Origin: Variovorax ginsengisoli
GTDB lineage: Bacteria; Pseudomonadota; Gammaproteobacteria; Burkholderiales; Burkholderiaceae_C
Direction of reading: 5' to 3'
DNA length: 64,000 nucleotides
Assembly: GCF_030811835.1 (NCBI RefSeq)
Contig: NZ_JAUSRO010000021.1
Location: 1-64,000 of the forward strand
The notes below the pieces were generated by a model. It saw only the letters and a list, made by a program, of their open reading frames with translations, was not told the DNA's origin and ran no database searches. Position numbers and translations under genes: made by a program. This document shows positions 8,391 to 17,024 of the stretch, piece after piece. How positions within the stretch are numbered: position 1 is the first letter of the stretch; every line of letters begins with the position of its first letter.

Positions 8391-9376
8391 CAGTAGCTCA
8401 GCGTTTCTCGTTTGTCGCCACGGATCACTTCCACTTCGTTGCCGCTGCGCGGCCTGGGCGTCGTGTTGGCTGAAGTGCGAACGGGGAGGGGGGTGCGGGC
8501 CGGGGCTGACACGTTGGTTGCGCGTGATCTGCGCTCACCCAGAGCCGCAAAGTCGGTCACTGCCAGACCCGCCTGGGCCTTGTCGATACCGCTGAGCACC
8601 GGCAGCGCTTGCCCCGCCTTGACCGGTCGCGCCGTGAGCGCGGCGGGCAATTCGGCAAAGAGAGAAGGGTCCGGTACCGAGGTGTCTGCCGGGTTGCGCA
8701 ATGCCAGCACCAGGCGGCCGCTGTTTTCCACCAACGTGAGGCTGTTGACTTCCTCGATCGGCACCGCCAGGACCGCCGTTCGCGGCACGTCCGCGCGTTG
8801 CTGGGCATTGTTACTGGCGTCCTTGCTCGGCATGCCATCGACCGACGCGTTGCCGAACGCCAGCACCCGTTTGCGTGCCAGCAGCAGACGAACCTGGCTG
8901 TTGTCGATTTCCTTGTTGTCTGTCTTCAGCACGAAGAACACGTCGACGAAGTCGCCAGGGCGGATGCGGTTGCCCACACCCATGATTTCGTCGGCCTTGA
9001 TCGCCACGGCGCGTTCGCCGTCCTGCACGCGCAGGGCCAGGCCCGAGACAAGCTGGGATTCAAGCACCGGGCTGTTGGCCGCCATGTCGAAGACCGGAAT
9101 GCGCCCGGTGGCGGTGCCGATGTCGTGCAACGCATCCGGCGGGTTCACCGGAAGCTGTTCGATGCGCAGTGCGTCCGCGGGAATGGGCGTGCCGGCCGCG
9201 ACGGGTTTTGCGATGAAGACCACGGGGAAGGTGGTCGTTGGAGTGGCCGGCGCAGCCGCTGCCGTGGGGGCTGGCGGCGCGACGGCGGGTTTTCTGCCCA
9301 GCATCCAGGCATAGACCCCGAGGAGGATGGCAAGCAGCACCAGGATGGCCGCAATGATTTTGCTCAAATTGACCAT
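8390..9376 (-). CDS. cpaB: CpaB/RcpC pilus assembly protein (SAF domain)
   Basis: 328-residue periplasmic/inner-membrane protein. An N-terminal transmembrane helix (IIAAILVLLAILLGVYAWML) is followed by an Ala/Pro-rich linker and a SAF-type domain (FIAKPVAAGTPIPADALRIEQLPV). Next comes the RcpC region with GERAVAIKADEIMGVGNRIRPGDFVDVFFVL, the classical CpaB signature. CpaB is thought to gate or stabilise the CpaC secretin. The ATG follows the cpaA stop by 40 bases, and its end overlaps the cpaC start by one base. Confidence 0.9.
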   Translation of the reverse strand: MVNLSKIIAAILVLLAILLGVYAWMLGRKPAVAPPAPTAAAAPATPTTTFPVVFIAKPVAAGTPIPADALRIEQLPVNPPDALHDIGTATGRIPVFDMAANSPVLESQLVSGLALRVQDGERAVAIKADEIMGVGNRIRPGDFVDVFFVLKTDNKEIDNSQVRLLLARKRVLAFGNASVDGMPSKDASNNAQQRADVPRTAVLAVPIEEVNSLTLVENSGRLVLALRNPADTSVPDPSLFAELPAALTARPVKAGQALPVLSGIDKAQAGLAVTDFAALGERRSRATNVSAPARTPLPVRTSANTTPRPRSGNEVEVIRGDKRETLSY

Positions 9377-9416
9377 ATATCTCTCTGTGCACTGAGGCTA
9401 TTGGGTGTCGACCTTG

Positions 9417-9917
9417 TTACGAACCAGGGGTTTGCTTGAAAAGAAGAAGCCAGGCAATGGCTGACAAGGCTAAATAACCAGCGTACGGAATCTGCTTGGA
9501 CTTGACGAACTTCGAAGGGTCGTTGATTGCCGGTCCGTGAACCAGTTTCATTAAAACGAAGGGCAGCGGCTGTCTTTTGGATACCAAAAAGAGCGCGGCA
9601 TGCAATCCGGCCAATACACTGGCCATGAGCCAGATCCATGTAAAAGGCGTCAGGCCCACCCAAAGGGCAAGTACGCCTGCGAATTTGACATCTCCTGCAC
9701 CCATGACCTTGAAGGCATAAAAGACAAGGAAGAAAAGAAATGCAGCCAGACTTGCAATGAGCGCATGGGTCCACAAGAGCTCAAACGGCTGTCGACCTGT
9801 CGACAGCGCGATTGATGCAAAGGCGAGTCCTGAGAGGACAAGCCAGTTGGGCACTCGGCGCGCTTTGAAATCGAAGTACACGGTGGCGCACAGCCAAATC
9901 AGCCAAACGCCGACCAT
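9417..9917 (-). CDS. cpaA: CpaA prepilin peptidase (A24 family)
   Basis: 166-residue membrane aspartyl peptidase that cleaves the Flp prepilin and probably the TadE-like pseudopilins. The two catalytic aspartates of A24 peptidases are visible: one in VYFDFKARRVPN (about residue 16) and one in the MGAGDVKFAG motif (about residue 75). Hydrophobic segments span almost the whole chain. It lacks the N-terminal methyltransferase domain of PilD, as is normal for CpaA/TadV. The gene follows flp by 14 bases. Base composition is lower in GC than its neighbours, as often seen for membrane proteins. Confidence 0.88.
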   Translation of the reverse strand: MVGVWLIWLCATVYFDFKARRVPNWLVLSGLAFASIALSTGRQPFELLWTHALIASLAAFLFFLVFYAFKVMGAGDVKFAGVLALWVGLTPFTWIWLMASVLAGLHAALFLVSKRQPLPFVLMKLVHGPAINDPSKFVKSKQIPYAGYLALSAIAWLLLFKQTPGS

Positions 9918-9931
9918 GTCTCGCCCCGAAA

Positions 9932-10105
9932 TTAGGTCGGGGCAACCAGTTTTTCGCTAATCGTTGTAAAGAGATCATTCAGGTTTGTACCGATGGTTCC
10001 GACAACGACCGCAATTGCGATCGAAATCAACCCGGCAATCAACCCATACTCAATAGCAGTAGCACCCTCTTCATCGCGAAGAAAATTGACAATGGCGTTT
10101 TTCAT
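9932..10105 (-). CDS. flp: Flp major pilin
   Basis: 57-residue prepilin, the major subunit of the Flp pilus. A charged leader MKNAIVNFLRDEEG is followed by ATAIEYGLIAGLISIAIAV: cleavage is expected after the Gly, with Glu at +5 and Tyr at +6 (the Flp motif). It is the promoter-proximal tad gene and will be expressed most strongly. An upstream GAGG lies about 7 bases before the ATG (minus strand CACGAGGTCAATT-ATG). A longer in-frame extension beginning 120 bases upstream has no pilin-like leader and was rejected. Confidence 0.93.
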   Translation of the reverse strand: MKNAIVNFLRDEEGATAIEYGLIAGLISIAIAVVVGTIGTNLNDLFTTISEKLVAPT

Positions 10106-10492
10106 AATTGACCTCGTGACATGGAGTTGAGAATTACTTTTAATTGCCGTTTCTAATGCGGCGAAGTCATCGTATTCATCGTAATTTCTTGTATCAATAC
10201 ACTGAAAGTACACACAATTTAGCAAGGGTCATCTGGCGATTCGTTGTTCCGGTTTGCGCAAGAACGATGCCGAGCGTGCGTCGCCTTGTTCTGGCGCGAT
10301 CTGATCGCCATGTCTTAAGACATGGCTTAAAAAAGTCTTTCAAATCAATGACTTGAAACATCCCGTAAGCAATGCCGCCGGATCAGCATCCGCGTGTTAC
10401 GTGATTGTTACGGCTCTGTTTCAGAGTTGTGTCTCGTAACACTCGGCGACCATGGTGAAAACCCTGGGAACCGCAAATACTTCTAAATGTGT
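10106..10492 (-). promoter_or_regulatory. flp upstream regulatory region
   Basis: 387 bases without a gene, clearly richer in A/T than the surroundings, between flp and the terminator of the L,D-transpeptidase gene. It must contain the tad operon promoter, because all genes to the left run leftward from here. I see a perfect 20-base palindrome at 10307-10326 and several TTAC/GTAAC repeats around 10396-10440. No convincing -35/-10 pair was identified by eye. Confidence 0.6.
10307..10326. repeat. Perfect 20-bp palindrome upstream of flp
   Basis: The 20 bases GCCATGTCTTAAGACATGGC equal their own reverse complement without a mismatch. They lie about 200 bases upstream of the flp start codon in the A/T-rich regulatory gap. 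The form suits a homodimeric regulator operator, although a cruciform or a processed RNA hairpin is possible. No candidate regulator gene is adjacent. Confidence 0.6.
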
Positions 10493-10519
10493 GAAAAAAG
10501 TCACGTTGTGTAACGTGAC
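10493..10519 (-). terminator. Intrinsic terminator after the L,D-transpeptidase gene
   Basis: Read on the minus strand, an 8-bp stem (GTCACGTT / AACGTGAC) with a 4-base loop is followed immediately by a short spacer and six T residues. It begins 12 bases after the stop codon of the L,D-transpeptidase gene. This is a classical rho-independent terminator and insulates the tad promoter region from read-through. Confidence 0.85.
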
Positions 10520-10531
10520 CGGACGCTGACC

Positions 10532-11851
10532 TCAGCTGGTCAGGTCTTCCTGAAAAATTTTCCAGTCACGGCCGACGCGCAGCCAGTACTGGCGGCGGCT
10601 TCGGCCGGTTTTCTCGCCCTCGCGAACTTCGCCGAAGGTCACGACCATGGTGTCGTCGTTGTCCTTCCAATTGAGGAAAGACACGTCCTTGAGCACGAGG
10701 GGGCGCACCGGCGCTGGCGGTACGTTGGTCGTGCCGGGCCGGGTGGACACAAGCGTCATGCCCCTGGGCAGCGCGGGCTGCACATCGGCGGCGTAGAACC
10801 GCTGCAACTGCGCCGGGTCGCTCGACGTGCGGGCTTCGCGCCAGGCGTTGAGCACGTCGCCAAAATTGCCGAGGTCGTTTTTCGCCTGCTGGGGCGTGAT
10901 CCATTTCAGGCTGGAGGCGATGACCACCGGCGTGGTGCCGACCTCGACCCGGCGCAACAACTCGCGCAGGTCGGTGTTCGACATGACCACGCAGCCATCG
11001 GTCGCCTGCGGCGCGCGCGCGTACTGCTGCGCGGGCGTGCCGTGCAGCCAGATGCCGCTGCCTGTGCGGCCCTTGCGCACGTCGTAGGGGTTCGGGTAGT
11101 TGATGGGCAGGGCGCCCGCGCCATAGAAGTCGCGCAGCGACTTCGGGTCGAGGTTGCTGGTGACGTGGTACACGCCCAGCGGCGTACGGGCATCGCCCTC
11201 GGCCAGCTTGCCGATGCCGGCTCTGCCGACGGAGATGTAGTAGTCGGCGACCACCTGCATGCCTTTGTCGGCGGTGTTCTGCAGCAAGTAGAGCCGCGAG
11301 CGAGATGCGTCGACGGCCACCGCGTAGCGTGTGCGTGCCGACAGCGCAAGGAACTGCGACGGCACCGTGCCCGCAGGCGGTCGTTCGCGCAGCGACTGCA
11401 GGCGGCGCTGCGATTCTTCCTGCAGTTCGGCCAGTGCCGGCCCCGCGCCCATGCGGGTGGCCGACGCGCCGTTCGCCAGATTGCGCGCCGGCGCCACGCG
11501 CGCCGCGAGCAGGTCGGCGTACACGAGTTGCGCCAGCTGGAAGTTCGGGTAGTCCTTGACCAGCTTTTCGGCGCTCGCCAGCGCAGCGCTGCTCTTGCCG
11601 CGGCCGAAGAGTTCATACACGCCGATGAGCCGCGTCTCGGCCTTGTCGGCACTCTGGATCGGGCCGTGGGTGGCTGTGGCGGCCCGCCGCGCGGCTGCCT
11701 TGCGCGCAGATTCCCGGGGCTGTGCCGATGTCGGCGCCGAAGATGCCGAGGCGCTTGACGACGCAGACACCGCTGGCACCCCCAATGCGGCCGCCAGCAC
11801 CGCGACGCTCAGCAGGCTGCGAGCCACGCGCCGGTTCACCTGGCGGTTCAC
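10532..11851 (-). CDS. L,D-transpeptidase (YkuD family)
   Basis: 439-residue periplasmic protein with a signal peptide (hydrophobic to about residue 30, ASSSAS region) and a helical N-terminal part. Its YkuD catalytic domain (about 185-320) contains GIWLHGTP and, 16 residues later, TDGCVVMSN; the Cys is the nucleophile of the H-x-n-[ST]xGC motif. These enzymes form 3-3 peptidoglycan cross-links or attach proteins. A C-terminal domain of about 110 residues (WREARTSSDPAQL onward) resembles an SnoaL/NTF2-like module. It overlaps the upstream TPR gene by 4 bases, and a terminator follows. There is no obvious tie to the pilus besides adjacency. Confidence 0.85.
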   Translation of the reverse strand: MNRQVNRRVARSLLSVAVLAAALGVPAVSASSSASASSAPTSAQPRESARKAAARRAATATHGPIQSADKAETRLIGVYELFGRGKSSAALASAEKLVKDYPNFQLAQLVYADLLAARVAPARNLANGASATRMGAGPALAELQEESQRRLQSLRERPPAGTVPSQFLALSARTRYAVAVDASRSRLYLLQNTADKGMQVVADYYISVGRAGIGKLAEGDARTPLGVYHVTSNLDPKSLRDFYGAGALPINYPNPYDVRKGRTGSGIWLHGTPAQQYARAPQATDGCVVMSNTDLRELLRRVEVGTTPVVIASSLKWITPQQAKNDLGNFGDVLNAWREARTSSDPAQLQRFYAADVQPALPRGMTLVSTRPGTTNVPPAPVRPLVLKDVSFLNWKDNDDTMVVTFGEVREGEKTGRSRRQYWLRVGRDWKIFQEDLTS

Positions 11852-12954
11852 CCGCCGACAGCTTCCTTGACGATCCGCCAGCGGCCCTGGTGGCGCGTGA
11901 GCTCGAGCGTCTTTCGGCTGTTGATGTTGAGGCTGTCGGCGCGGTAAGACTGGCGGAACTTGGCGATGGCGGTGTCGCCGTTGAAGGTGATCGCCAGGTT
12001 CGAGACCGCCACGCTGATGTTCGACTTGCCCACGATGCGCGCGCGGCGTTCTTCTTCCCAGGCCTTGCGGCTCTGTCCGCCAGCGGGCGTGAAGTCCGGG
12101 CCGTAGGCGGCCAGGTAGTCGTCCATTTCCTGCGCAGCCCAGGCGCCGGCCCAGGCGCGCACGGCAGATTCGACCTCGCCCGTGGGTGCGCCGGCCTTGT
12201 CCGCCACGGGGGCGGGTGCTGCGGCGGACGGCACCGGTGCTGGCGTCAGCGGCGCTGCCGCGGGCCGAGGCGCTGCAAGCGGTGCAGCAGCGACGGCGGC
12301 CGGTGCGGCTGCCTTCGCCGCCGGCGCAGCGGGCGTAACCGCAGGTGCAACAGGCGCAGGCGCAGGCGCGGGGGCGGCCGCCACCACCGTCCGATCCTTC
12401 GCCCCACGCGCCACGTTCGTCGCCGTGCCGGCAGTCGTCGGGCTGACCAGCGTGCGGATCACCGCCAGCTTGGGCGCCACGGCCGTGTTGCCCTGATCGA
12501 GTTGCAGCGCCTTGCTGTACGCCTGGCTGGCCAGGCGCGCGTAGACGTCGCCCAGGTTCTCGTGCGCGGTCGAATAGCTCGGGTTGGTGCGGATCGCGCT
12601 TTCGAGCGTGCTGCGGGCCTTGTCGTACTGGCCCTGGCTTGCGTAGATGACCGCCAGGTTGTTGTAGGGCTCGGGCAGCTCGGGCGCATCCTGCGTCAGG
12701 CGGGTGAAGGTAGCGATGGCGTCGGCGCTCTTGCCCGCATCGATCTGGGCCACGCCCTTCAAGAAGCGCATCTGCGGATCGCGTGGGTTGTTCGCCAGGA
12801 ACTTGTCGGCGCGCACCAGGGCCTCGTCCAGCTTGCCGGCCTGCGTGAGGCGATCGACATCATCGTAGTCACTGGCTGTGGCCGGCGCCATGCAGGCGAG
12901 GGTCAGCGCCATGGCGCAGAGCGGCTTGACCAGGGGGGCGCGAAGAGAATTCAT
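11848..12954 (-). CDS. Secreted TPR protein with C-terminal SnoaL-like domain
   Basis: 368-residue protein. A signal peptide (MNSLRAPLVKPLCAMALTLA, cleavage near ATAS) is followed by three or more TPR units (about 30-160, for example PEPYNNLAVIYASQGQYDKA and STAHENLGDVYARLA). An extreme Ala/Pro-rich linker (about 185-260) precedes a C-terminal NTF2/SnoaL-like domain (VRAWAGAWAAQEMDDYLAAY to ELTRHQGRWRIV). The downstream L,D-transpeptidase ends in a similar domain, and the genes overlap by 4 bases, suggesting the two proteins act together at the cell wall. I chose the ATG directly before the signal peptide rather than an earlier in-frame codon. Confidence 0.75.
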   Translation of the reverse strand: MNSLRAPLVKPLCAMALTLACMAPATASDYDDVDRLTQAGKLDEALVRADKFLANNPRDPQMRFLKGVAQIDAGKSADAIATFTRLTQDAPELPEPYNNLAVIYASQGQYDKARSTLESAIRTNPSYSTAHENLGDVYARLASQAYSKALQLDQGNTAVAPKLAVIRTLVSPTTAGTATNVARGAKDRTVVAAAPAPAPAPVAPAVTPAAPAAKAAAPAAVAAAPLAAPRPAAAPLTPAPVPSAAAPAPVADKAGAPTGEVESAVRAWAGAWAAQEMDDYLAAYGPDFTPAGGQSRKAWEEERRARIVGKSNISVAVSNLAITFNGDTAIAKFRQSYRADSLNINSRKTLELTRHQGRWRIVKEAVGG

Positions 12955-13153
12955 GGTGTTCGAACGCGGGGCGGAGGCGGCGTGGCAACGACGTTGGCAA
13001 CAGGGGCGGACGGCCGACCCATGAAGCGACAAAGAGGACGCGAATTATCGCTGCCGTCGCGGCGCATCGGCCTGCGGCGCGGCCCATTGAGCCGCCGTTT
13101 TTTGGCAACAGTACTTTCGTATGAATGCTCGAAAGTCCAGGCGTTCCAAGGCC

Positions 13154-15832
13154 TCAGGGTGTGGATGCAATCGGCCGCGGTATCGCGCCCAGGTCGCGCC
13201 AGGCCTCGGGATGGCAGGTGAAAAGCAGCAGCTGGTGGCGCTGTGCGGCGTCGTAAAGCACGCGCTTCATCTCGCCCAGGCGCTGGGCGTCGCTGTGGAC
13301 CAGCGCATCGTCGAGGATCAACAGCGTCGGTCGGCCGGCCTCCTTGAGCAGGTCGGCATAGGCGAGCCGGCTGATGAGTGCCATCTGCTCGCGCGCGCCG
13401 AAGCTGAGCATGTCGAAGGTCGCGCGACCGCCGCCCGTGCCACCCCCGCCGCCCGTGCCACCCCCGCCGCCCGTGGCGCCGGTGGCGTTGCCGCGGGTGA
13501 GCAGGGCCGGCGTCAGGTCGTCGCCCAGCGCGAGCGTCGCGCCGGGAAACAGCACCTGCAGGTAGTGGGCAATGTGTTTTTGCAGCGGTGCCTGCAGACG
13601 CTGCGTGGCCTCGCGGCGCTTGGCCTCGATGAGGTCGTGGATCCATGCCAATGCCTGCGCGCGCAACTGCAGCTCGTCATGTCGGCGCTGCGCTGCGTGG
13701 GCGCGTGCGGCCAGCTCGGCCCGTTCTTCCTCCAGGCCCTGTGCGCCCGTCGCTTCCAGCGTGCCGCGCAGATGGGTGATGCGTTGCCGACGGTCGGCGG
13801 CTGCGCGCTGGGCTTGCTCGGCACTGCGCGCCAGGCGCTGCACGTCCTGTGCGAGCAGGGCCGGATGGGCCTTGGCCACCTCGTGCTCCAGCGCGTTCAC
13901 CTGTGCCTGCTGTGCAGCCTGCTCGGCGCGCGTGGCGGCCAGCCGGCTGCCGACGTCGGCGCGCATGGTGGCACGCGCGGGGTCATCGTGCAGGGCACGA
14001 AGCGCATCGCGCTCGCGCCGCTCGGCTTCGGCCTGGGCCTGCGCGGTGTGCACGGCGGCGGTGGCCTCGCTGGCTTGGTCGCTGAGTGCGTCGAGCGCGG
14101 CACGCGCCGACTGCTGCGCATGCCGGGCGTCCGCGACCGAGGCCACGTCCCCTTCCGGTGGCGCAGGCAGGCGCGCAAGCTGGGCGGCGGCTTCCCTGCC
14201 GCGCTGGTGTTGCGCTTCGAGGCTGGCCGTCAGGGCCTCCATGCCTTGCGGCGCAAAGACCTTCAGGGCGCGCTCGGCCTGCTTCTGGTCGGCCAGCGCT
14301 TGCGTGTGGCGTGCGAGCCGCGCCTCGGCCGCATCCGCGTCGGCTACACCGAGTCGCTGCAGCAAGGCCGCATGCTGCACGCGCAGTTCGGCCGCCTGCT
14401 GCGCCTGTGCGGCAAGGTCGCTGCCGCCGGGGCTGATGACGAGCCGGCCAACGCCGGGCACCTGCAGCTCGGTGGGCAACGCGATCAGGCGCTCGCCTTC
14501 GCCCTCCAGCGCTTCGTCGCCGAGCCGCAGTCCGGGCGCAGTCAGCGTGTAACGCACGCGGGTGGCGGCGGCTTCCTGGCGAATCTGCAGCTCGCGCAGC
14601 GCGAGTCGCTGTTCGCGCAGCTGGCGCACCGAAGCCTCGGCAATCTCGTTCTCGAGGCCGACGCTGCGCAGCGCCGCCAGCTGGGTGTGCTGCGCCTGTG
14701 CCTCTTCAACCGCGCGGGCCAACGCCGAAGCCTGCGCTTGCGCATCGCTGCAACGGCGCAGCAGGCCGGCGCGCAGGTCTTCCTGCTCCGCGCGCTCGAC
14801 CGCCTGCAACGCCGCGCCATGGCGCTCGGCCGCGGCCGCCGCGTGGGCCGTGCGGTGCGCCAGTGCGGCCTGCAGCGCCGCCACCTTCTGGTCGGCCGCG
14901 GCCACGGCGGTTTCGCGGCGAGCCAGGGCCTGGTCATGCTGGTCGAAGCCGGCCCACTGCTGCTGCAGCAACTGCACGCGCTCGTCGTGCTGGCGCAGCG
15001 TCTCGCGCGCGGCAGCGAGCTTGGCGTCCAGGCCCTGCGCCACGGCCAGCGCCTGTTCGGCCGCGTGCAGCTGGCTGCGGAAAAGCTCCCACGGCCGGGT
15101 GCGCTGGTCGGCCGCATCTTCCTCGGTCAGTGCCGCGAGTTGGTCGACCTGGTGGCGGTAGGTCTCGATGCGTTCGTCGAGCATGCACAGCTCGGCGGCC
15201 AGGCGGTCGCGTTCGGCCACCGCTTCGCCGTAGGCACCGCGCGGCTTGCCGGGCTGGGTCAGCAACGCGTCGCGGTCGGCCTTGATGCGCGTGGCCACTT
15301 CGTCGCCCTGGCTGCTGGCGATGTCGCCGACCGACTGGCCGAGCGCCGTCTGCAGGTGCGGTGTGGCGTGCCCGACCGCAGCCTTGATGTCCTGTCCCGC
15401 ACCCTGCTCGATCCACAGCAGGCCCGGGATGCCCCAGTGTTCCGCCTTGCTTGCGCCCCGGCTGGAGAACTCGTAGCCCAGGAGGCGCGCCAGGTGCTGT
15501 TCGGCGTCTTCGCCGTCGAGCTGGCGCGCGCCGATGGTCAGTTCGCAGCGCTTGCGTTGCAGAAAGGTCTTGCGCAGCCGGTGATGTTCGGCGCCGATGT
15601 CGAAGTCGATCTCCACCGTGGGCGACGCGACCGAATCGCCATAGGGCACCAGGTCGTCGACGCTCGAGGAGCGATGCCGCTCGAAGAAGGCCGCACGGAT
15701 GGCGCGCACGACGGTGCTCTTGCCCGCCTCGTTCGGCCCGGTGAAGAGGTTGAGTCCCGGCTCCAGCTCGGCCAGCTCGAACGGCTTGCGAAACTGCCGG
15801 ACCTGCTCGATGCGGATGCGTGTCAGCTTCAT
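13154..15832 (-). CDS. YhaN-like AAA/SMC-type ATPase (SbcC-like)
   Basis: 892-residue ATPase of the SbcC/RecF/YhaN type. Walker A GPNEAGKST lies at 32-40; long Ala/Arg/Gln-rich coiled coils fill about 180-760; the C-terminal head carries a signature-like SFGAREQMALISRLAYA and Walker B PTLLILDDALVHSD. Such proteins pair with a metallophosphoesterase nuclease in DNA repair or related processes. The gene overlaps the nuclease gene by 4 bases. A (TGGGGG)n glycine tract encoded by an 18-bp tandem repeat interrupts the C-terminal head just before the signature region. Confidence 0.85.
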   Translation of the reverse strand: MKLTRIRIEQVRQFRKPFELAELEPGLNLFTGPNEAGKSTVVRAIRAAFFERHRSSSVDDLVPYGDSVASPTVEIDFDIGAEHHRLRKTFLQRKRCELTIGARQLDGEDAEQHLARLLGYEFSSRGASKAEHWGIPGLLWIEQGAGQDIKAAVGHATPHLQTALGQSVGDIASSQGDEVATRIKADRDALLTQPGKPRGAYGEAVAERDRLAAELCMLDERIETYRHQVDQLAALTEEDAADQRTRPWELFRSQLHAAEQALAVAQGLDAKLAAARETLRQHDERVQLLQQQWAGFDQHDQALARRETAVAAADQKVAALQAALAHRTAHAAAAAERHGAALQAVERAEQEDLRAGLLRRCSDAQAQASALARAVEEAQAQHTQLAALRSVGLENEIAEASVRQLREQRLALRELQIRQEAAATRVRYTLTAPGLRLGDEALEGEGERLIALPTELQVPGVGRLVISPGGSDLAAQAQQAAELRVQHAALLQRLGVADADAAEARLARHTQALADQKQAERALKVFAPQGMEALTASLEAQHQRGREAAAQLARLPAPPEGDVASVADARHAQQSARAALDALSDQASEATAAVHTAQAQAEAERRERDALRALHDDPARATMRADVGSRLAATRAEQAAQQAQVNALEHEVAKAHPALLAQDVQRLARSAEQAQRAAADRRQRITHLRGTLEATGAQGLEEERAELAARAHAAQRRHDELQLRAQALAWIHDLIEAKRREATQRLQAPLQKHIAHYLQVLFPGATLALGDDLTPALLTRGNATGATGGGGGTGGGGGTGGGRATFDMLSFGAREQMALISRLAYADLLKEAGRPTLLILDDALVHSDAQRLGEMKRVLYDAAQRHQLLLFTCHPEAWRDLGAIPRPIASTP
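13431..13476. repeat. 18-bp tandem repeat encoding a polyglycine tract
   Basis: Unit CCGCCCGTGCCACCCCCG occurs twice in full (13431-13448 and 13449-13466), followed by a partial third copy. On the coding (minus) strand it encodes Thr followed by five Gly in each unit. A repeat of this length can gain or lose units in frame and may vary between strains. Confidence 0.9.
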
Positions 15833-16974
15833 GCGGTGGCTCCCACCGACACAGGTGCCGCACCGGCCGCGCGCCGGTCGGCCAGCAGCGCGGCGAGCAG
15901 GGCGAGCGCCTGCGTGGCCAACTGCGGCTCGGGGCCGGCCTGGCGGTCGCGCAGCGTGGCGATCACGTCGCCGAGATAACCGTCGGCGTTCAGCGCCTGG
16001 ATGTCGGCATCGGTCGGCAGCAGGCGCAACGCGCCGAAGTCGACGGCCAGGCTGCGCGCGCGTGCCTCGGCCTGGCTCGCTGCGGCCTGGATGCGCGCCA
16101 GGCTCTGCAGATCGGTCTGGCCGTCGAGCGCGATCTGCACCACGTCGGCTTCATCCAGCGTGGCCAGCCGGGCGATCAGCGCGTCGGCATCGCTGGCGAC
16201 CGCCAGCGTGTGCACGGCCTGCGACCAGCGGTAGCGGCCGACCGCGAGCGACGTGACCTCGGGCAGCGCGCCCGGCCCGTCGATCTGCACGCGCAGCGCG
16301 AAGCCGGGGTCGTTGGCGCGAAAACGGTCGGTCTCCGGCGTGCCGCTGTACCAAGTGCGCGCGTCGATCTGCTTGCAGCCGTGCCAGTCGCCGAGCGCCA
16401 GGTAGTCGAGGCGCGCGCGTTCGGCACGCTCCGGCGCGATGGGGTTGGCCGAGTCGATGTCGGCAGCGAGGATGCCCTGGACGGCGCCATGGGCCATGCC
16501 GATGCGCAGCAGCCCGGCGGGCGTTTCTGCGCGGTCGAACCGTTCGGTGAGATCGTTGTAGGTGTGGCGCTGGGTGAGCGGGGCAGTCAGCACGGCAAAG
16601 CCCGCCGCCTCGAATTCGAGCGTCTGCGGTTGCAGCGACAGGTGCACGTGCGAGGGCACGGCGTTCAGGCGCTGTGCCCGCGTCCAGACGCTCTCCGCCA
16701 GCGCCGCGTCGTGGTTGCCGGGAATCAGGATCCACGGACCGGCAAAACCCGCCATGGCGTTGAACAGGCGCCGGATCGTCCGGTCGGCCACGGTCTGCGC
16801 ATCGAACACATCACCTGCGACCAGCACGGCGTCCACGCGCTGCTCGGCCGCCAGCCGGGCGAGCGTGGAAACGGCGTCGATGCGGGCCTCGGCGATGGGC
16901 ACGGCATCGTCCGGGGCGAACTGGCTGTACTGGCGACCGATCTGCCAGTCAGCGGTATGGAGAAACAGGGGCAT
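15829..16974 (-). CDS. YhaO-like metallophosphoesterase / DNA exonuclease (SbcD-like)
   Basis: 381-residue calcineurin-like phosphoesterase. The metal-binding motifs are visible: HTADWQIG (D-x-H variant at the start), VLVAGDVFD (GD), IPGNHD (GNHD) and later YLALGDWHG. SbcD/YhaO enzymes are Mn-dependent nucleases working with an SMC-like ATPase, here the overlapping downstream gene (4-base overlap). The start ATG gives the usual short N-terminus directly before the first motif. Nothing links this pair to nitrogen fixation. Confidence 0.88.
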   Translation of the reverse strand: MPLFLHTADWQIGRQYSQFAPDDAVPIAEARIDAVSTLARLAAEQRVDAVLVAGDVFDAQTVADRTIRRLFNAMAGFAGPWILIPGNHDAALAESVWTRAQRLNAVPSHVHLSLQPQTLEFEAAGFAVLTAPLTQRHTYNDLTERFDRAETPAGLLRIGMAHGAVQGILAADIDSANPIAPERAERARLDYLALGDWHGCKQIDARTWYSGTPETDRFRANDPGFALRVQIDGPGALPEVTSLAVGRYRWSQAVHTLAVASDADALIARLATLDEADVVQIALDGQTDLQSLARIQAAASQAEARARSLAVDFGALRLLPTDADIQALNADGYLGDVIATLRDRQAGPEPQLATQALALLAALLADRRAAGAAPVSVGATA

Positions 16975-17024
16975 CCGGCGATCGTAGCCGGCTGGCCGGG
17001 CGGCGGTTCAGGCCACTGGAAATG

